Of a stretch of DNA of 64,000 nucleotides, positions 7,492 through 16,510 are shown piece by piece (the stretch's first letter is position 1; each line of letters opens with the position of its first letter). Below the pieces are notes generated by a model that saw nothing but the letters and a program-made list of their open reading frames with translations, had not been told where the DNA came from and ran no database searches. The position numbers and the translations under genes were made by a program. The stretch is from Hymenobacter sp. ISL-91 (lineage in GTDB: Bacteria; Bacteroidota; Bacteroidia; Cytophagales; Hymenobacteraceae), in assembly GCF_018613725.1 (NCBI RefSeq), contig NZ_JAGGPS010000026.1, forward strand, positions 71,835 to 135,834, read 5' to 3'.

Positions 7492-9795
7492 CTACTCTAC
7501 CACTACGCGGCCAACCTGGGTGGCTTCGGGGGTTACAATCTGCACCATGTAGAGGCCAGCTTTCAGGGCGGAGGCGTCTACGCTCACGTCCTGGCCGTTG
7601 AGGGGCTTGGTCTGGTCGAGCACTACGCGGCCGGTGGCATCGCGCAGCACTACGCGGGCGGTGCGGGCGGCACCCGTCTGCACCCGCAGGCGGAACTTGC
7701 CGGTGGTGGGGTTGGGGTACACCTGCACGCTGCTACGCTGGATACTGGCGTTTTTGGTGGCCAGCACCAGGTTGCATACCTGCACGCCGTTGTTCTGGTC
7801 GGCAATGCGCTGGGCAAACTCCTGGTAGTACTGGTTGGCAATGCGCTCATCGTGCACAATCAGCGTGTTCTCGTCGTTTTCGGTGTTGGCCGAGAGGCTC
7901 CAGTTGTGCGAGCCCACGAACACCTGCGGGTCCGACTGCGGCGCGGTGGCGTCGATGATGGCGTATTTGTGGTGCATGATGCCGGACGGGTTGTCCAGCA
8001 TGAGGCGCGCGCCAAGCACGGTTTTGATGTTGTCGAAGATGTCCTGAGCCGCGGAGTTGGCCTGAATGCTCTCCATCAGCATCTCCGAGCAGCCGGCTAT
8101 GTTTTTGGTCCGGATTTGGTTGGCAATGGCGTTGCCGATGTCCGTTTGGGTGAGCAGCATGGTGGCAATGTGCAGGTCCTTATCGGCCGACTGGATGGCG
8201 TCGATCAGGCGGCCGTTCACGTTGTCGGTGGGCGAGAACCACGACTCTACCTGCTTGCCGGCAATGTTGAAGTAGTGCGGCGTATTATCGGTTTTGCGCG
8301 AGCCGAACAGGGCCGTAGCCTGGGTGCCGCCGCCCCACATCTCGTTGAACTCGACGGTGTACGTGCGGGCCAGCGACTGGTCCTGTACGGCAATGGAGTT
8401 GTTGCGGTCGGTGCTGAGCTGGGCGGGCGTCCAGTTGGTTGAGCCGGTCCAGACCCAGGGCTGGTTGGGTTCGGTGCTGTTGGCGTCAATCACCACAAAC
8501 TTGTTGTGCATGATGTTCTGCAGCGTCTGGCGCTTGATGCGCGGAATAGCCGCGTCGAGGCTGGCGATACTGATGTTGGCGTTTTCCCCTTCGTAGATAA
8601 CACGCACGGCCACACCACGGGTTTTGGCGGCATTTACGGCGGCTACAATCGTGGCGCTGTTCCAGTTATAGATGGCAATATCGAGCGTTTGCTTGGCCAG
8701 GCCAATGTAGCGGGCCACCGTGTCGGCCATGGCGCCGTTGGGCAGGTGCAGGGCGGTGTTGCCGGGCAAAGCCAGCGCCGCATTCACGGGGTTGGTGAAG
8801 TAGGTGCGCATCTTGCCCGTCGAGTTCGAAGCCGTAATCATGGGCACTACCCGCGACTCGGAGAGGCCCACGGCGTTGGTGCTGCTGGCTTTCACGTAGT
8901 AAATGGTAGCCGGCTGCAGGCCCGTAATGGCGAGGCTGTGGCTGGTGGTGCTGGCCGTGTTAGTTACTGCCGTAAACGGCCCGGCAGGGCTGGCGGCGTA
9001 CTCCAGCTTGCTGCTGCCAGCATTCTGGGTAACGAAGTTTACTGTGAAGCCGGTGGTGCTGATGTTGGTGGGGTAGGGGGTAGCCAGGAAGTTAGGCGTG
9101 TTGCCCTGCCGGAAGTCGGCGTATAGGCGCGGCAGCAGCTGGTAGCCGGTGCCGGCCCCGGTAGGAGCCGTGTTGGTGAACTGGCTCATGATGCCGACCA
9201 CATCGAACTTGCCGGTGGGCGAGGGCTTGCCTACCAGTCCGTCGGGGCCGTCGGAAGCCCGGTTCACGTACATCACGGTGGCGGCGTTGCCACTCACGCG
9301 GTACGAGGTGTTGGCCGAAAAGGCCGATACCGGCGCACCCGCAACCGTGGTTACGGTGGTGGCATCTACCAGCTTCACCAGCTGGCCCTCGTACTGCTCG
9401 GCGTAGGCGGCCGTAGCCGTGGCCACCGAAAACTCGACGGGCTTAGGCAGCGGCCGGTTGCCGGCTACCACTTCGAGCGAGGTGATGGGGTCAATTTCGA
9501 GCAGCCCCCGGAAATCCTTGAGCACGCCGGTAACTAGAATGGAGTCGCCGGCTACAACATCATTCAGCTGCGTGGCCGAATACACGGCAATGCCGCCGGT
9601 GCCGTCCTGCATATAGCGGATGGACCCCAACTCGGCGCCGTTGGTAACAATGCCCCGCAGCGTAACGGTGGCTCCCGAGGTATTGAAGGCCGGAGCCTGA
9701 GCCCGGGCGGCCCCAATGGTAATAGCAGTTTGCGCCTGCGCCGACTGCCAGCCGGCCAAACTCAGCAGCAACGCCAGCAAGGGTAATTTTTTCAT
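7492..9795 (-). CDS. Secreted phospholipase D-like nuclease/lipase with T9SS sorting domain
   Basis: A 767-residue multidomain exported protein. It has a signal peptide (MKKLPLLALLLSLAGWQSAQA), then an OB-fold region of the DUF5689/YhcR type (about residues 25-225). A fibronectin type III domain follows (about 240-320). Two phospholipase D HKD motifs come next, MHNKFVVID and MHHKYAIID, each followed by the G-S-x-N-W pattern. The end is a classic type IX secretion C-terminal domain (VYPNPTTGKFRL...GLYMVQI). Two HKD motifs in one chain can form a complete active site. The substrate could be phospholipid or DNA. The sorting signal implies release or surface attachment through T9SS. The start at 9795 begins the signal peptide. 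Confidence 0.88.
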   Translation of the reverse strand: MKKLPLLALLLSLAGWQSAQAQTAITIGAARAQAPAFNTSGATVTLRGIVTNGAELGSIRYMQDGTGGIAVYSATQLNDVVAGDSILVTGVLKDFRGLLEIDPITSLEVVAGNRPLPKPVEFSVATATAAYAEQYEGQLVKLVDATTVTTVAGAPVSAFSANTSYRVSGNAATVMYVNRASDGPDGLVGKPSPTGKFDVVGIMSQFTNTAPTGAGTGYQLLPRLYADFRQGNTPNFLATPYPTNISTTGFTVNFVTQNAGSSKLEYAASPAGPFTAVTNTASTTSHSLAITGLQPATIYYVKASSTNAVGLSESRVVPMITASNSTGKMRTYFTNPVNAALALPGNTALHLPNGAMADTVARYIGLAKQTLDIAIYNWNSATIVAAVNAAKTRGVAVRVIYEGENANISIASLDAAIPRIKRQTLQNIMHNKFVVIDANSTEPNQPWVWTGSTNWTPAQLSTDRNNSIAVQDQSLARTYTVEFNEMWGGGTQATALFGSRKTDNTPHYFNIAGKQVESWFSPTDNVNGRLIDAIQSADKDLHIATMLLTQTDIGNAIANQIRTKNIAGCSEMLMESIQANSAAQDIFDNIKTVLGARLMLDNPSGIMHHKYAIIDATAPQSDPQVFVGSHNWSLSANTENDENTLIVHDERIANQYYQEFAQRIADQNNGVQVCNLVLATKNASIQRSSVQVYPNPTTGKFRLRVQTGAARTARVVLRDATGRVVLDQTKPLNGQDVSVDASALKAGLYMVQIVTPEATQVGRVVVE

Positions 9796-9981
9796 CAAAT
9801 GAGAAAGTGAAACGAGGGTGAAAAAGCACTGCTGCACGCCGGCAGTTACAGGCAAAGGTCTTGATTTCAGCCGCAAAAAACGAACCTGCCGGGTGAAGTT
9901 TATATGACGCCCGCGTCAGCCGGGCTGTAGTTATATATTCTGAGTTACAGGCTAGTGCTAGCCCGCAGTCAGCAACCTGGG

Positions 9982-11010
9982 CTACATAATGTTCACTTCG
10001 GGGTGCAGCTCGATGCCGAACTTCTCGCGCACTGAGGCAATGATTTCGTAGGCCAGGTCGCGGATATCCTGGCCTTGCGCGCCGCCGTGGTTCACGAGCA
10101 CCAGCGCCTGCCGGTCGTGCACGCCGTGGGGGCCGCGGCGCTGGCCCTTCCAGCCGCACTGCTCAATCAGCCAGGCGGCGGGCACCTTTACGCCGCCCGG
10201 CACGGGGTAGCCCGGCAACTCGGAAAACTGGCCTTTCAGCTCATCGAACTTGGCCTGCGACACTTCGGGGTTCTTGAAAAACGAGCCCGCATTGCCAATC
10301 TGGGCCGGGTCGGGCAGCTTGCTGCGGCGGATGCTGCTGACGGCCTCGCTGATGTGCAGCGGCGTAGGCTCGCCCGCTATGCCCATGTCCTGCAGCGTCG
10401 TCTGGATGTCGCCGTAGCGCACGTTGGGGCGCGCCTGGCGGTGCAGCCGCAGCAGCACGCTGGTGACGATGAACTGGTTTTTAAGCGGGCCTTTGAACAC
10501 GCTTTCGCGGTAGCCAAAGCCGCACTCGGCCGCCGAAAACGTGCGCAGCCGGCCGGTAGCCAACTCCAGCGCCTCCAGTTGCTCAAACGTATCCTTCAGC
10601 TCGGCCCCATAGGCACCGATGTTCTGGAGCGGCGCGGCACCCACCGTACCCGGTATCAGCGACAGGTTTTCGATGCCGCTCAACTCCTGGCCCAGCGCGT
10701 ACTGCACCAACTCATGCCACGACTCGCCGGCGCCCGCCCGCACCAAAGCTGTTTCCTCGTCCTGGTCGGTGACTTCCAGCCCTCGGATTTCGTTTTTGAG
10801 CACCACGCCCTCGAAGTTGCGAGTGAAGAGCAGGTTGGAGCCGCCCCCCAGGATAAGCTTTTCGGCGGCCTGCACCTCGGGCAGGGCCAGCAGGGCCCGC
10901 AGCTCATCAACCGAAGCAAAGCGGGCAAACCAGCGGGCCGTTACATCGAGGCCGAACGTGTTGTAGGGACGGAGCGAAACATGGGCTTCGAGAACAGGGG
11001 CGTGGCTCAT
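9982..11010 (-). CDS. murB: UDP-N-acetylenolpyruvoylglucosamine reductase
   Basis: FAD-dependent reduction of UDP-GlcNAc-enolpyruvate to UDP-MurNAc, the second committed step of peptidoglycan synthesis. The length of 342 residues equals E. coli MurB. The start MSHAPVLEAHVSLRPYNTFG and the FAD loop LGGGSNLLF are visible, as are IPGTVGAAPLQNIGAYG, the catalytic-Ser region GNAGSFFKNP, and the C-terminal HPEVN carrying the catalytic Glu. This is the type I (E. coli-like) layout. A TACCTTTG promoter motif lies 25 nt upstream of the ATG. A weak ggctagtgctagcc hairpin lies about 20 nt past the stop. Confidence 0.96.
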   Translation of the reverse strand: MSHAPVLEAHVSLRPYNTFGLDVTARWFARFASVDELRALLALPEVQAAEKLILGGGSNLLFTRNFEGVVLKNEIRGLEVTDQDEETALVRAGAGESWHELVQYALGQELSGIENLSLIPGTVGAAPLQNIGAYGAELKDTFEQLEALELATGRLRTFSAAECGFGYRESVFKGPLKNQFIVTSVLLRLHRQARPNVRYGDIQTTLQDMGIAGEPTPLHISEAVSSIRRSKLPDPAQIGNAGSFFKNPEVSQAKFDELKGQFSELPGYPVPGGVKVPAAWLIEQCGWKGQRRGPHGVHDRQALVLVNHGGAQGQDIRDLAYEIIASVREKFGIELHPEVNIM

Positions 11011-11035
11011 GGCAGCGGGTAAAACAGTGAGAGCC

Positions 11036-11043
11036 CAAAGGTA
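11036..11043 (-). promoter_or_regulatory. TAnnTTTG promoter element for murB
   Basis: TACCTTTG on the minus strand matches the Bacteroidetes -7 consensus TAnnTTTG, 25 nt before the murB ATG. No convincing -33 box was identified. Confidence 0.5.
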
Positions 11044-11071
11044 CATCAGTTGCCGGTTGCCAATAGAAAGG

Positions 11072-11160
11072 CGTAGGGGCGGGGCTTGCCCCCGCCCGCC
11101 GCCTGAACGATTATCGTTGCAACGGGGCGGACGGCGGGCGGGGGCAAGCCCCGCCCCTAC
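11072..11160. repeat. Intergenic inverted repeat, aggggcgggg type, copy 1
   Basis: The left arm gtaggggcggggcttgcccc... and a complementary right arm ending ccccgcccctac flank a loop of about 30 bp. Copies occur at 12081-12166, at 18391-18502 and, cut by the window edge, at 1-15. Confidence 0.85.
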
Positions 11161-11237
11161 ACCGTTTTGCCGGCAAATCTCGTATATGCCAGCCCGGCCT
11201 TGCAGGCCAGTCCTTCACTGAAATCCCTCTTTCTGCT

Positions 11238-12047
11238 ATGCAGCGCATTTCCCGTTTTACTTCCCGCCTGGCGCTGGGTACTTTGCTGGCAGCCGGCACG
11301 CTGGCTTCTGCCGGCTGCGGCTATGTTGGCTACCTGATTCCACTCAACCCGACTTCCCAGGACGGCCGCACCCTCGACCATTCGGCCTGGGATGGGCTGC
11401 TCAAGAAGTACGTCGATGAGCAGGGAATGGTGAATTACAAGGGCCTCAAGCAGGACAGCGCCTCACTCAACGCATACCTAAAAACCCTCGGCGACAATCT
11501 GCCGGCCAGGAATTCGCCTGCCGATGAGAAGCTGGCCTACTGGCTAAACGCCTACAACGCCTTCACGCTGCAGCGCATCATCCGGTCGTATCCAGTGAAG
11601 AGCATCAAAGACCTGGGCGGCGACAAGATCTTCGTCAACACCGTCTGGGACCAAGATTTTATCCCGCTCGGTGGCAAGCGCTACACGCTCAACGACATCG
11701 AACACCGTATCATCCGCAAGCAGTTCGACGACAACCGGATCCACTACGCGCTGGTGTGCGCCGCCATGAGTTGCCCACCGCTGCGGCAGGAGGCATATGT
11801 GGGGGCTACGGTGCAGGAGCAGCTCGCCGACCAGGGCCGCAGCTTCATCAACAACCCCCAGAAAAACGACCTCACGCCCGCTGCTACGCCCACGCTGTCG
11901 GCCATCTACAGCTTTTACCCCGGCGACTTCAAGAAAAATGGTAGCACTTCCATTCAGGATGCCGTGAACCGCTACGCCAAGCAGAAGATAGCCCCTGACG
12001 CGAAGCTGAGCTACAAAGAGTACAACTGGAGCCTGAACGAACAGTAA
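11238..12047 (+). CDS. DUF547 domain-containing secreted protein
   Basis: A 269-residue protein. The N-terminus has a basic-hydrophobic signal ending LASAGCGY, which could be a weak lipobox, so it may be a lipoprotein. The rest is a DUF547 domain (KLAYWLNAYNAFTL, IPLGGKRYTLNDIEH, RIHYALVCAAMSCPPL), recognised by the YWLNAYNA and HFALVC-like motifs. The conserved Cys and His in ALVCAAMSCPPL fit the suggested papain-like or cysteine-dependent fold, but no enzymatic activity is established. It stands alone between two palindromic repeats of the same family. Confidence 0.88.
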   Translation: MQRISRFTSRLALGTLLAAGTLASAGCGYVGYLIPLNPTSQDGRTLDHSAWDGLLKKYVDEQGMVNYKGLKQDSASLNAYLKTLGDNLPARNSPADEKLAYWLNAYNAFTLQRIIRSYPVKSIKDLGGDKIFVNTVWDQDFIPLGGKRYTLNDIEHRIIRKQFDDNRIHYALVCAAMSCPPLRQEAYVGATVQEQLADQGRSFINNPQKNDLTPAATPTLSAIYSFYPGDFKKNGSTSIQDAVNRYAKQKIAPDAKLSYKEYNWSLNEQ

Positions 12048-12080
12048 GGGGCTGTTATCTTGCTAGAAGTGTAAAAGATG

Positions 12081-12166
12081 ATGTAGGGGCGGGGCTTGTC
12101 CGCGCCCGCCGTTGAACGGTCCGCGTGGGATTCGTTTAACGGCGGGGACAAGCCTCGCCCCTACAT
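12081..12166. repeat. Intergenic inverted repeat, aggggcgggg type, copy 2
   Basis: The left arm atgtaggggcggggcttgtc and right arm gacaagcctcgcccctacat pair around a loop containing cgttgaacg...cgtttaacg. It sits in the spacer between the convergent DUF547 gene and transporter gene, where it may also end transcription. Confidence 0.85.
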
Positions 12167-12206
12167 CGTTCTTCACTGCACGCCGCATGACGTTCTAACA
12201 GCTAAC

Positions 12207-13613
12207 TCAGCGCTGCACCCGGTAGCCGTTCAGGGCATAGAACAGCAGGTAGGCGTAGCAAAGGGCGGGCAGGATGAAGGCCACGCGCAGGCCGCCGCCG
12301 TGGGTAGCCAGCAGGCCCATGAGCGGCGGAATAATGGCTCCGCCCACGATGGCCATAATCAGGTATGAGGAGCCCTGTTTGGTGAAGCGGCCCAGTCCGG
12401 TAATGGCCAGTGGGAACACCACGGGCCAGATAATGGCGTTGCACAAGCCACAGAGTACCACCAGCCACAGCGCGGTTTCGCCTGTACTGAAAATGGAGAA
12501 GATTACCAGCGTCACGCCCGCGGCGCACACACCCGCCAGCAGCTTGCGGGCATCGAAGCGGCTGAGCAGCGGAATGCCGATAATGCGGCCCACCATCACG
12601 CCAAACCAGTAGGAGGCCACCAGCACCGCGCCCACGGCCTTCGTGAAACCGGCTGAAGTGTCGATGGCCTCGGGCGTGTTGCCGAACAGCGCGGCGGCCC
12701 AGTTGGTGGCCAGGCTGAGGATGCGCACCAGCTCCTGCGTAAAGCCGCTGAGCTGGCGGATGTCCTGGGCTTCGCCGTAGCGGATGATGAACGAACCGAT
12801 GCCTACTTCCACGCCCACGTACACGAAAATGGCCACCACGCCCAGCGTCAGGTGCCGGAAGCTGAGGGCCGACGAGCGGCCGGTTTCGGCAGCAGCCTGC
12901 GCGGTGGCGGCGTCCTCATCGGCGGGCAGGCTCTCGATTTCGGGCAGGCGCACCAGGAAAAACAGCAGCGCCAGCACCGCCAGAAACACGGCCAGCCCTA
13001 CGTAGAGCGGCTTTACCAGCGCGGCTTCCTCGCTGAGGCGCTGCTCCAGCGGCAGCTGAGCCAGCTGGGCCTTAAGAACCGTGGAACCGCCGAACAGAAT
13101 CAGGCCGCCGATGAGGGGTGAAAGGGTGCCACCCAGCCCGTTGGCCACGCCCACAATGCTCACGCGGCTGGCGGCGGTACGGGCCGGGCCCAGTACGCTC
13201 ACGTAGGGGTTGGCCGCCACCTGCAACAGCGTAATACCAGCTCCCAAAAAGCTCAGCGCTAGCAGAAACAGACCGAACGTGCGCGAATTGGCGGCCGGTA
13301 CGAACAGCAGCGCCCCCACGCCCATCACCAGCAACCCCAGCACAATGCCGCGCTGGAAACCCAGCTTTTCGAGCACCCGCCCGGCCGGCAACGACATCAG
13401 GAAATAGGCCCCAAAAAAAGCCGACTGCACGGCCGTCGACTGGAAGTCGGTGAGCTGGCACACGTCCTTGAGGTAGGGCATGAGCACGTCGTTGAAGTTG
13501 GTGACGGCCCCGAACAGGAAGAACAGGGTCGTCATGAGCACCATCGGCCCCAGGTAGGAGCGGGCGGCGGCCGGGGCGGCAGTAGCGGGGGAGGAGGCGA
13601 GGGGAGCGGCCAT
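12207..13613 (-). CDS. Sugar MFS transporter, FucP/GluP (FHS) family
   Basis: A 468-residue inner-membrane sugar:proton (or sodium) symporter with about 12 hydrophobic segments. FHS-family signatures include FFLFGAVTNFNDVLMPYLK in the first helix, FFGAYFLMSLPAGRVLEKLGF, and LLQVAANPYVSVLGP. The substrate could be fucose, glucose/galactose or N-acetylglucosamine; no catabolic gene is adjacent to settle it. The N-terminus is Ala/Pro-rich and cytoplasmic. A related but distinct paralogue lies at 27470-28753. Confidence 0.92.
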   Translation of the reverse strand: MAAPLASSPATAAPAAARSYLGPMVLMTTLFFLFGAVTNFNDVLMPYLKDVCQLTDFQSTAVQSAFFGAYFLMSLPAGRVLEKLGFQRGIVLGLLVMGVGALLFVPAANSRTFGLFLLALSFLGAGITLLQVAANPYVSVLGPARTAASRVSIVGVANGLGGTLSPLIGGLILFGGSTVLKAQLAQLPLEQRLSEEAALVKPLYVGLAVFLAVLALLFFLVRLPEIESLPADEDAATAQAAAETGRSSALSFRHLTLGVVAIFVYVGVEVGIGSFIIRYGEAQDIRQLSGFTQELVRILSLATNWAAALFGNTPEAIDTSAGFTKAVGAVLVASYWFGVMVGRIIGIPLLSRFDARKLLAGVCAAGVTLVIFSIFSTGETALWLVVLCGLCNAIIWPVVFPLAITGLGRFTKQGSSYLIMAIVGGAIIPPLMGLLATHGGGLRVAFILPALCYAYLLFYALNGYRVQR

Positions 13614-14053
13614 TTGTGGGAATCAGGGGAAATATGCGGCCTTAAAGATAGGCGCTTGTCCCAAACCGACGCGGCCCCTGCACCGGGCAGAGGCCGTTGG
13701 ACAGCTACTGGCAGCACAAGCACCTTGGCGCCTCGCGACAGCTGTTGGAAGACCGCTACGGCTTCCCGACTGCTCTCCACCGATTGGTTCTGCCTTCCCA
13801 GGCGTTCCGGGAGGGCAAAACCAATCGGTTTTACTCTCCCGGAACGCCTGGGAGTCTTCCAACGATTGGTTTTATCCTCCCGGAACGCCCGGGAGCCTTC
13901 CACCGATTGGTTCTATCCTCCCGGAAGTTCCGGGAGCTCTCCGACGAGTGGTTTTGCCTTCCCCGGCGGTTGGGTAGCGTTCCAACGAGTGGTTTTGCCC
14001 GGTGTCGTCGTTTAACGCCAAGACGCGATGGGTCGCGTTTCTACACCGTTCAA
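13614..14053. repeat. Gene-free stretch holding a degenerate 41-bp tandem repeat array
   Basis: This is the only gap over 300 bp. From about 13774 to 14000 a unit recurs every 41 bp, in about six copies. Its core is tccaacgattggtttt followed by a small palindrome, ctcccggaacgcccgggag. One unit near 13815 carries the core in inverted orientation (aaaaccaatcggt). ORFs running through the array are low-complexity and have no gene-like features. Nothing else was found in 13614-13773 or 14001-14053. Confidence 0.75.
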
Positions 14054-14467
14054 CTACTTCAGCAGCGCCAGTGTCTTGGCGTCAGGCCGGCCATCATAGA
14101 ACCGCTCCAACACCCGCCCAAATACTGCCGACGCGCCCGGCACGGCCCCGAACAGCGTCATCGAGGAGCGCAGCTTCACATCGTCGGGGCTGCCGAAGAT
14201 GCGGGTGGCGTCGGTGCCGGGCTGTTGCAGCAGCGCCTCGCAGATTTCCACGAGCCGCGGCCCCAGCACCGGGTGGGCCAGGTAGGCGGCCGCTTCGGCT
14301 GCATCTGCTATGCCGTAGAAGCGGGCCGTTTCGCTGAAGCCCAGGCCTTTTAGTTGCGGGAAGATGAACCACATCCAGTGGCTGCGCTTGCGGCCGTTCT
14401 GGATTTCGCTTAGGGCTGTTGGGTAGGTGGACTGCTGGGCGTCGAGGAAGCGTTGGAGGGCAGGCAT
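14054..14467 (-). CDS. DUF1810 domain-containing protein
   Basis: A 137-residue cytosolic protein of the DUF1810 family. It was recognised by the N-terminal LQRFLDAQ...TYPTALSEIQNGRKRSHWMWFIFPQ region, the HPVLGPRLVEICEALL helix and the IFGSPDDVKLRSSMTLFG motif. The family is widespread and usually encoded alone; its biochemical role is unknown to me. It lies next to the 41-bp repeat array and just before an AT-rich, apparently foreign segment. Confidence 0.9.
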   Translation of the reverse strand: MPALQRFLDAQQSTYPTALSEIQNGRKRSHWMWFIFPQLKGLGFSETARFYGIADAAEAAAYLAHPVLGPRLVEICEALLQQPGTDATRIFGSPDDVKLRSSMTLFGAVPGASAVFGRVLERFYDGRPDAKTLALLK

Positions 14468-14550
14468 GGATACTTATGAATCTAATGATTTTGGTTTTTT
14501 CAATTTTTAAAAGCGTGTGATAATTGTAGTTGCATGTGTGTGCTCGTCTT

Positions 14551-14946
14551 TCAGATTATTAATTTCTGGCTTAATAAGAACTTTTTGATCATTGGTCTAG
14601 TGTATTTATCTACTGGGTCTATACTGGTATCATCATTAGGATGACGATACTCGCCAGAATCAAATGCATCAAAACATTCCCATGCTATGTCTGAAAAGCC
14701 GTATTTTGCAAAATAATTATCATTTGTCCACCAGAAAGAATATATATTGTTCATAATGTAGTCACCGGTTATATACTCTATTTCTTTATTCCAATATCTT
14801 AAAGCAGTTTCAATAGATATTATTTCAATAGTCTCTGTTGGATATTCCAATGGGTTGCCTAGTATTTCTGCAACTTGGTCTGCATTTAACAGAGATGCTG
14901 ATAACTTGCTCAGTATATTTTCAATGTTTATTGAATGCTCAGACAT
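14551..14946 (-). CDS. AT-rich orphan protein, function unknown
   Basis: A 131-residue acidic protein with no signal peptide and no family that I recognise. It is rich in Ile, Tyr, Trp, Asn and Asp (NNIYSFWWTNDNYFAKYGF, SDIAWECFDAFDSGEYRHPND). Its codons are strongly AT-rich, unlike every neighbour, and so are the flanking spacers (14470-14550 and 14947-15060). This suggests recent acquisition. The size, acidity and aromatic content resemble immunity or SMI1-like proteins, but nothing in the context supports that. The ATG at 14946 gives the full frame. Confidence 0.6.
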   Translation of the reverse strand: MSEHSINIENILSKLSASLLNADQVAEILGNPLEYPTETIEIISIETALRYWNKEIEYITGDYIMNNIYSFWWTNDNYFAKYGFSDIAWECFDAFDSGEYRHPNDDTSIDPVDKYTRPMIKKFLLSQKLII

Positions 14947-15115
14947 ATAGCTGGTTTTCCAATAGTGACGTTTGGCTCTCTTTGAGGTGCAGACTCAAAC
15001 AAGTGCCTACACTGGAATTTTTGATTCTCGAAATGATTACAAGTACCGAAGATAAACGTCTGCCGCCGATTCCGCTGCAAGTCCCGACCTTTGCGGCTTC
15101 ACCTGAAACTACCCT

Positions 15116-16321
15116 ATGTCTGCCAACCGCCGCGACCAGCCGTTTTACATGACCGCCACCACCCAGTTCGGGCTCGAAGAAGTGCTGGCCCAGGAGCTGC
15201 GGGCGCTGGGCGCTAAAATCGAGAAGGTGGGGCAGCGGGCCATCGAGTTCAGCGGCAACCAGCAGCTGCTTTACGAAGCCTGCCTGTGGTGCCGCACGGC
15301 CGTCCGCATCCTGCGGCCCTTCGCCGGCTTCGCGGCTCCCGACGAAAAATCCCTGTACCGCGAAGTGGGCCGCATCGACTGGAGCAAGTACCTGCGCCAG
15401 GACCAGACGTTTGCCATTACGGCCGTCGTCAACAAGTCCAACCTGGAGCACTCGCTGTTCGTGGCCCAGCTCACCAAAGACGCCATTGTCGACCAGTTCC
15501 GCAACCGCACCGGCGAGCGGCCCAACGTGGACGTGCGCAACCCCGACATTCGGCTGCACCTGCACATGCTCGAAAACGAGGTGGTGCTCAGCCTCGATGC
15601 CTCGGGCGAATCGTTGCACAAGCGCGGCTACCGCCAGCAAACCAACGTGGCCCCTCTCAACGAGGCCCTGGCCGCCGGTTTGCTGCTGCTGGCCGGCTGG
15701 GACGGCAAAACGACCCTTGTGGACCCCATGTGCGGCTCGGGCACCATTCTCACCGAAGCCGCACTCATTGCCCAGCGCATCGCCCCGGGGCTGTATCACC
15801 AGGGCAAGTTTGGCTTCGAGCACTGGGCCGATTTCGATGCGGCGCTCTGGGAAACCGTGCAGATGGATGCGCGGCAGATGCGGCTGGAGGAGCCCCAGTG
15901 CTACATCGGTGGCTCCGACCTGAGCCGGGACTTCATTGAGCTGGCCCGCGAAAACATAGCCGCCGCCGACCTCGAAGACTTCATCCGGTTGGGCGTGCGC
16001 GACGTGAAGGACGCCACCGCGCCCGCCCGCGCCGCGCCCGGCATCGTGCTCACCAACCCACCCTATGGCGAGCGAATCGGGGAGGAAACGGAAATGGACG
16101 AGCTGTACAAAACCATCGGCGACACGCTCAAAACCGGCTTCCAGGGCTACGACGCCTTTATTTTTACCGGCAACCTGCAGGCCGCCAAGCGCGTGGGCCT
16201 CAAAGCCAGCCGCCGCATCCCGCTCTACAACGGCCCCATCGACTGCCGGCTGCTGAAGTACGAGCTGTACCGGGGCACCCGCAAGGTGGTGAAGGAAGGC
16301 GAGGAGGGAGTTGGGGAGTAA
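15116..16321 (+). CDS. THUMP-domain class I SAM RNA methyltransferase (RlmL N-terminal type)
   Basis: A 401-residue rRNA (guanine-N2) methyltransferase homologous to the N-terminal half of E. coli RlmL and to YpsC. The ferredoxin-like/THUMP RNA-binding part (about residues 8-165) starts MTATTQFGLEEVLAQEL. The methyltransferase part follows, with DPMCGSGTILTEAA (SAM motif, about 204-217) and the catalytic TNPPYGERIGEE (about 312-323). The K fusion partner of E. coli RlmKL is absent. The target is presumably G2445 of 23S rRNA, from the family. A GACCTTTG motif 20-30 nt upstream may be its promoter. Confidence 0.92.
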   Translation: MSANRRDQPFYMTATTQFGLEEVLAQELRALGAKIEKVGQRAIEFSGNQQLLYEACLWCRTAVRILRPFAGFAAPDEKSLYREVGRIDWSKYLRQDQTFAITAVVNKSNLEHSLFVAQLTKDAIVDQFRNRTGERPNVDVRNPDIRLHLHMLENEVVLSLDASGESLHKRGYRQQTNVAPLNEALAAGLLLLAGWDGKTTLVDPMCGSGTILTEAALIAQRIAPGLYHQGKFGFEHWADFDAALWETVQMDARQMRLEEPQCYIGGSDLSRDFIELARENIAAADLEDFIRLGVRDVKDATAPARAAPGIVLTNPPYGERIGEETEMDELYKTIGDTLKTGFQGYDAFIFTGNLQAAKRVGLKASRRIPLYNGPIDCRLLKYELYRGTRKVVKEGEEGVGE

Positions 16322-16326
16322 AAACC

Positions 16327-16460
16327 GAACGTCATGCTGAGCGCAGCGGAGCGCAGTCGAAGCATCTCTACCCCAGTGCCAACCCTTTCGTTTGCTCAGT
16401 CATTGCAACGAAGCGGTAGAGATGCTTCGACTACGCTCCGCTGCGCTCAGCATGACGTTC
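16327..16460. repeat. Intergenic inverted repeat, gtcatgctgagc type, copy 2
   Basis: The arms gaacgtcatgctgagcgcag... and their reverse complement ending catgacgttc flank a loop different from that at 5526-5643. The arms are nearly identical between the two copies, while the loops differ. Confidence 0.85.
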
Positions 16461-16510
16461 TATTACGCCCAAATCCCAGCTTATCTTACCCCTCCAACCC
16501 ACCCCGCCCC

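Noticed and set aside
13774-14000. CRISPR array
   Set aside because: Units are degenerate, one is inverted, spacer lengths do not alternate with identical repeats, and no cas genes are present.
13697-14353. 218-codon plus-strand ORF across the 41-bp array
   Set aside because: It is made of repeated low-complexity segments, runs antisense to the DUF1810 gene and shows no family features.
16334-16510. 59-residue N-terminal extension of the amylase
   Set aside because: This part encodes the palindromic repeat; the signal peptide begins at the ATG at 16511.
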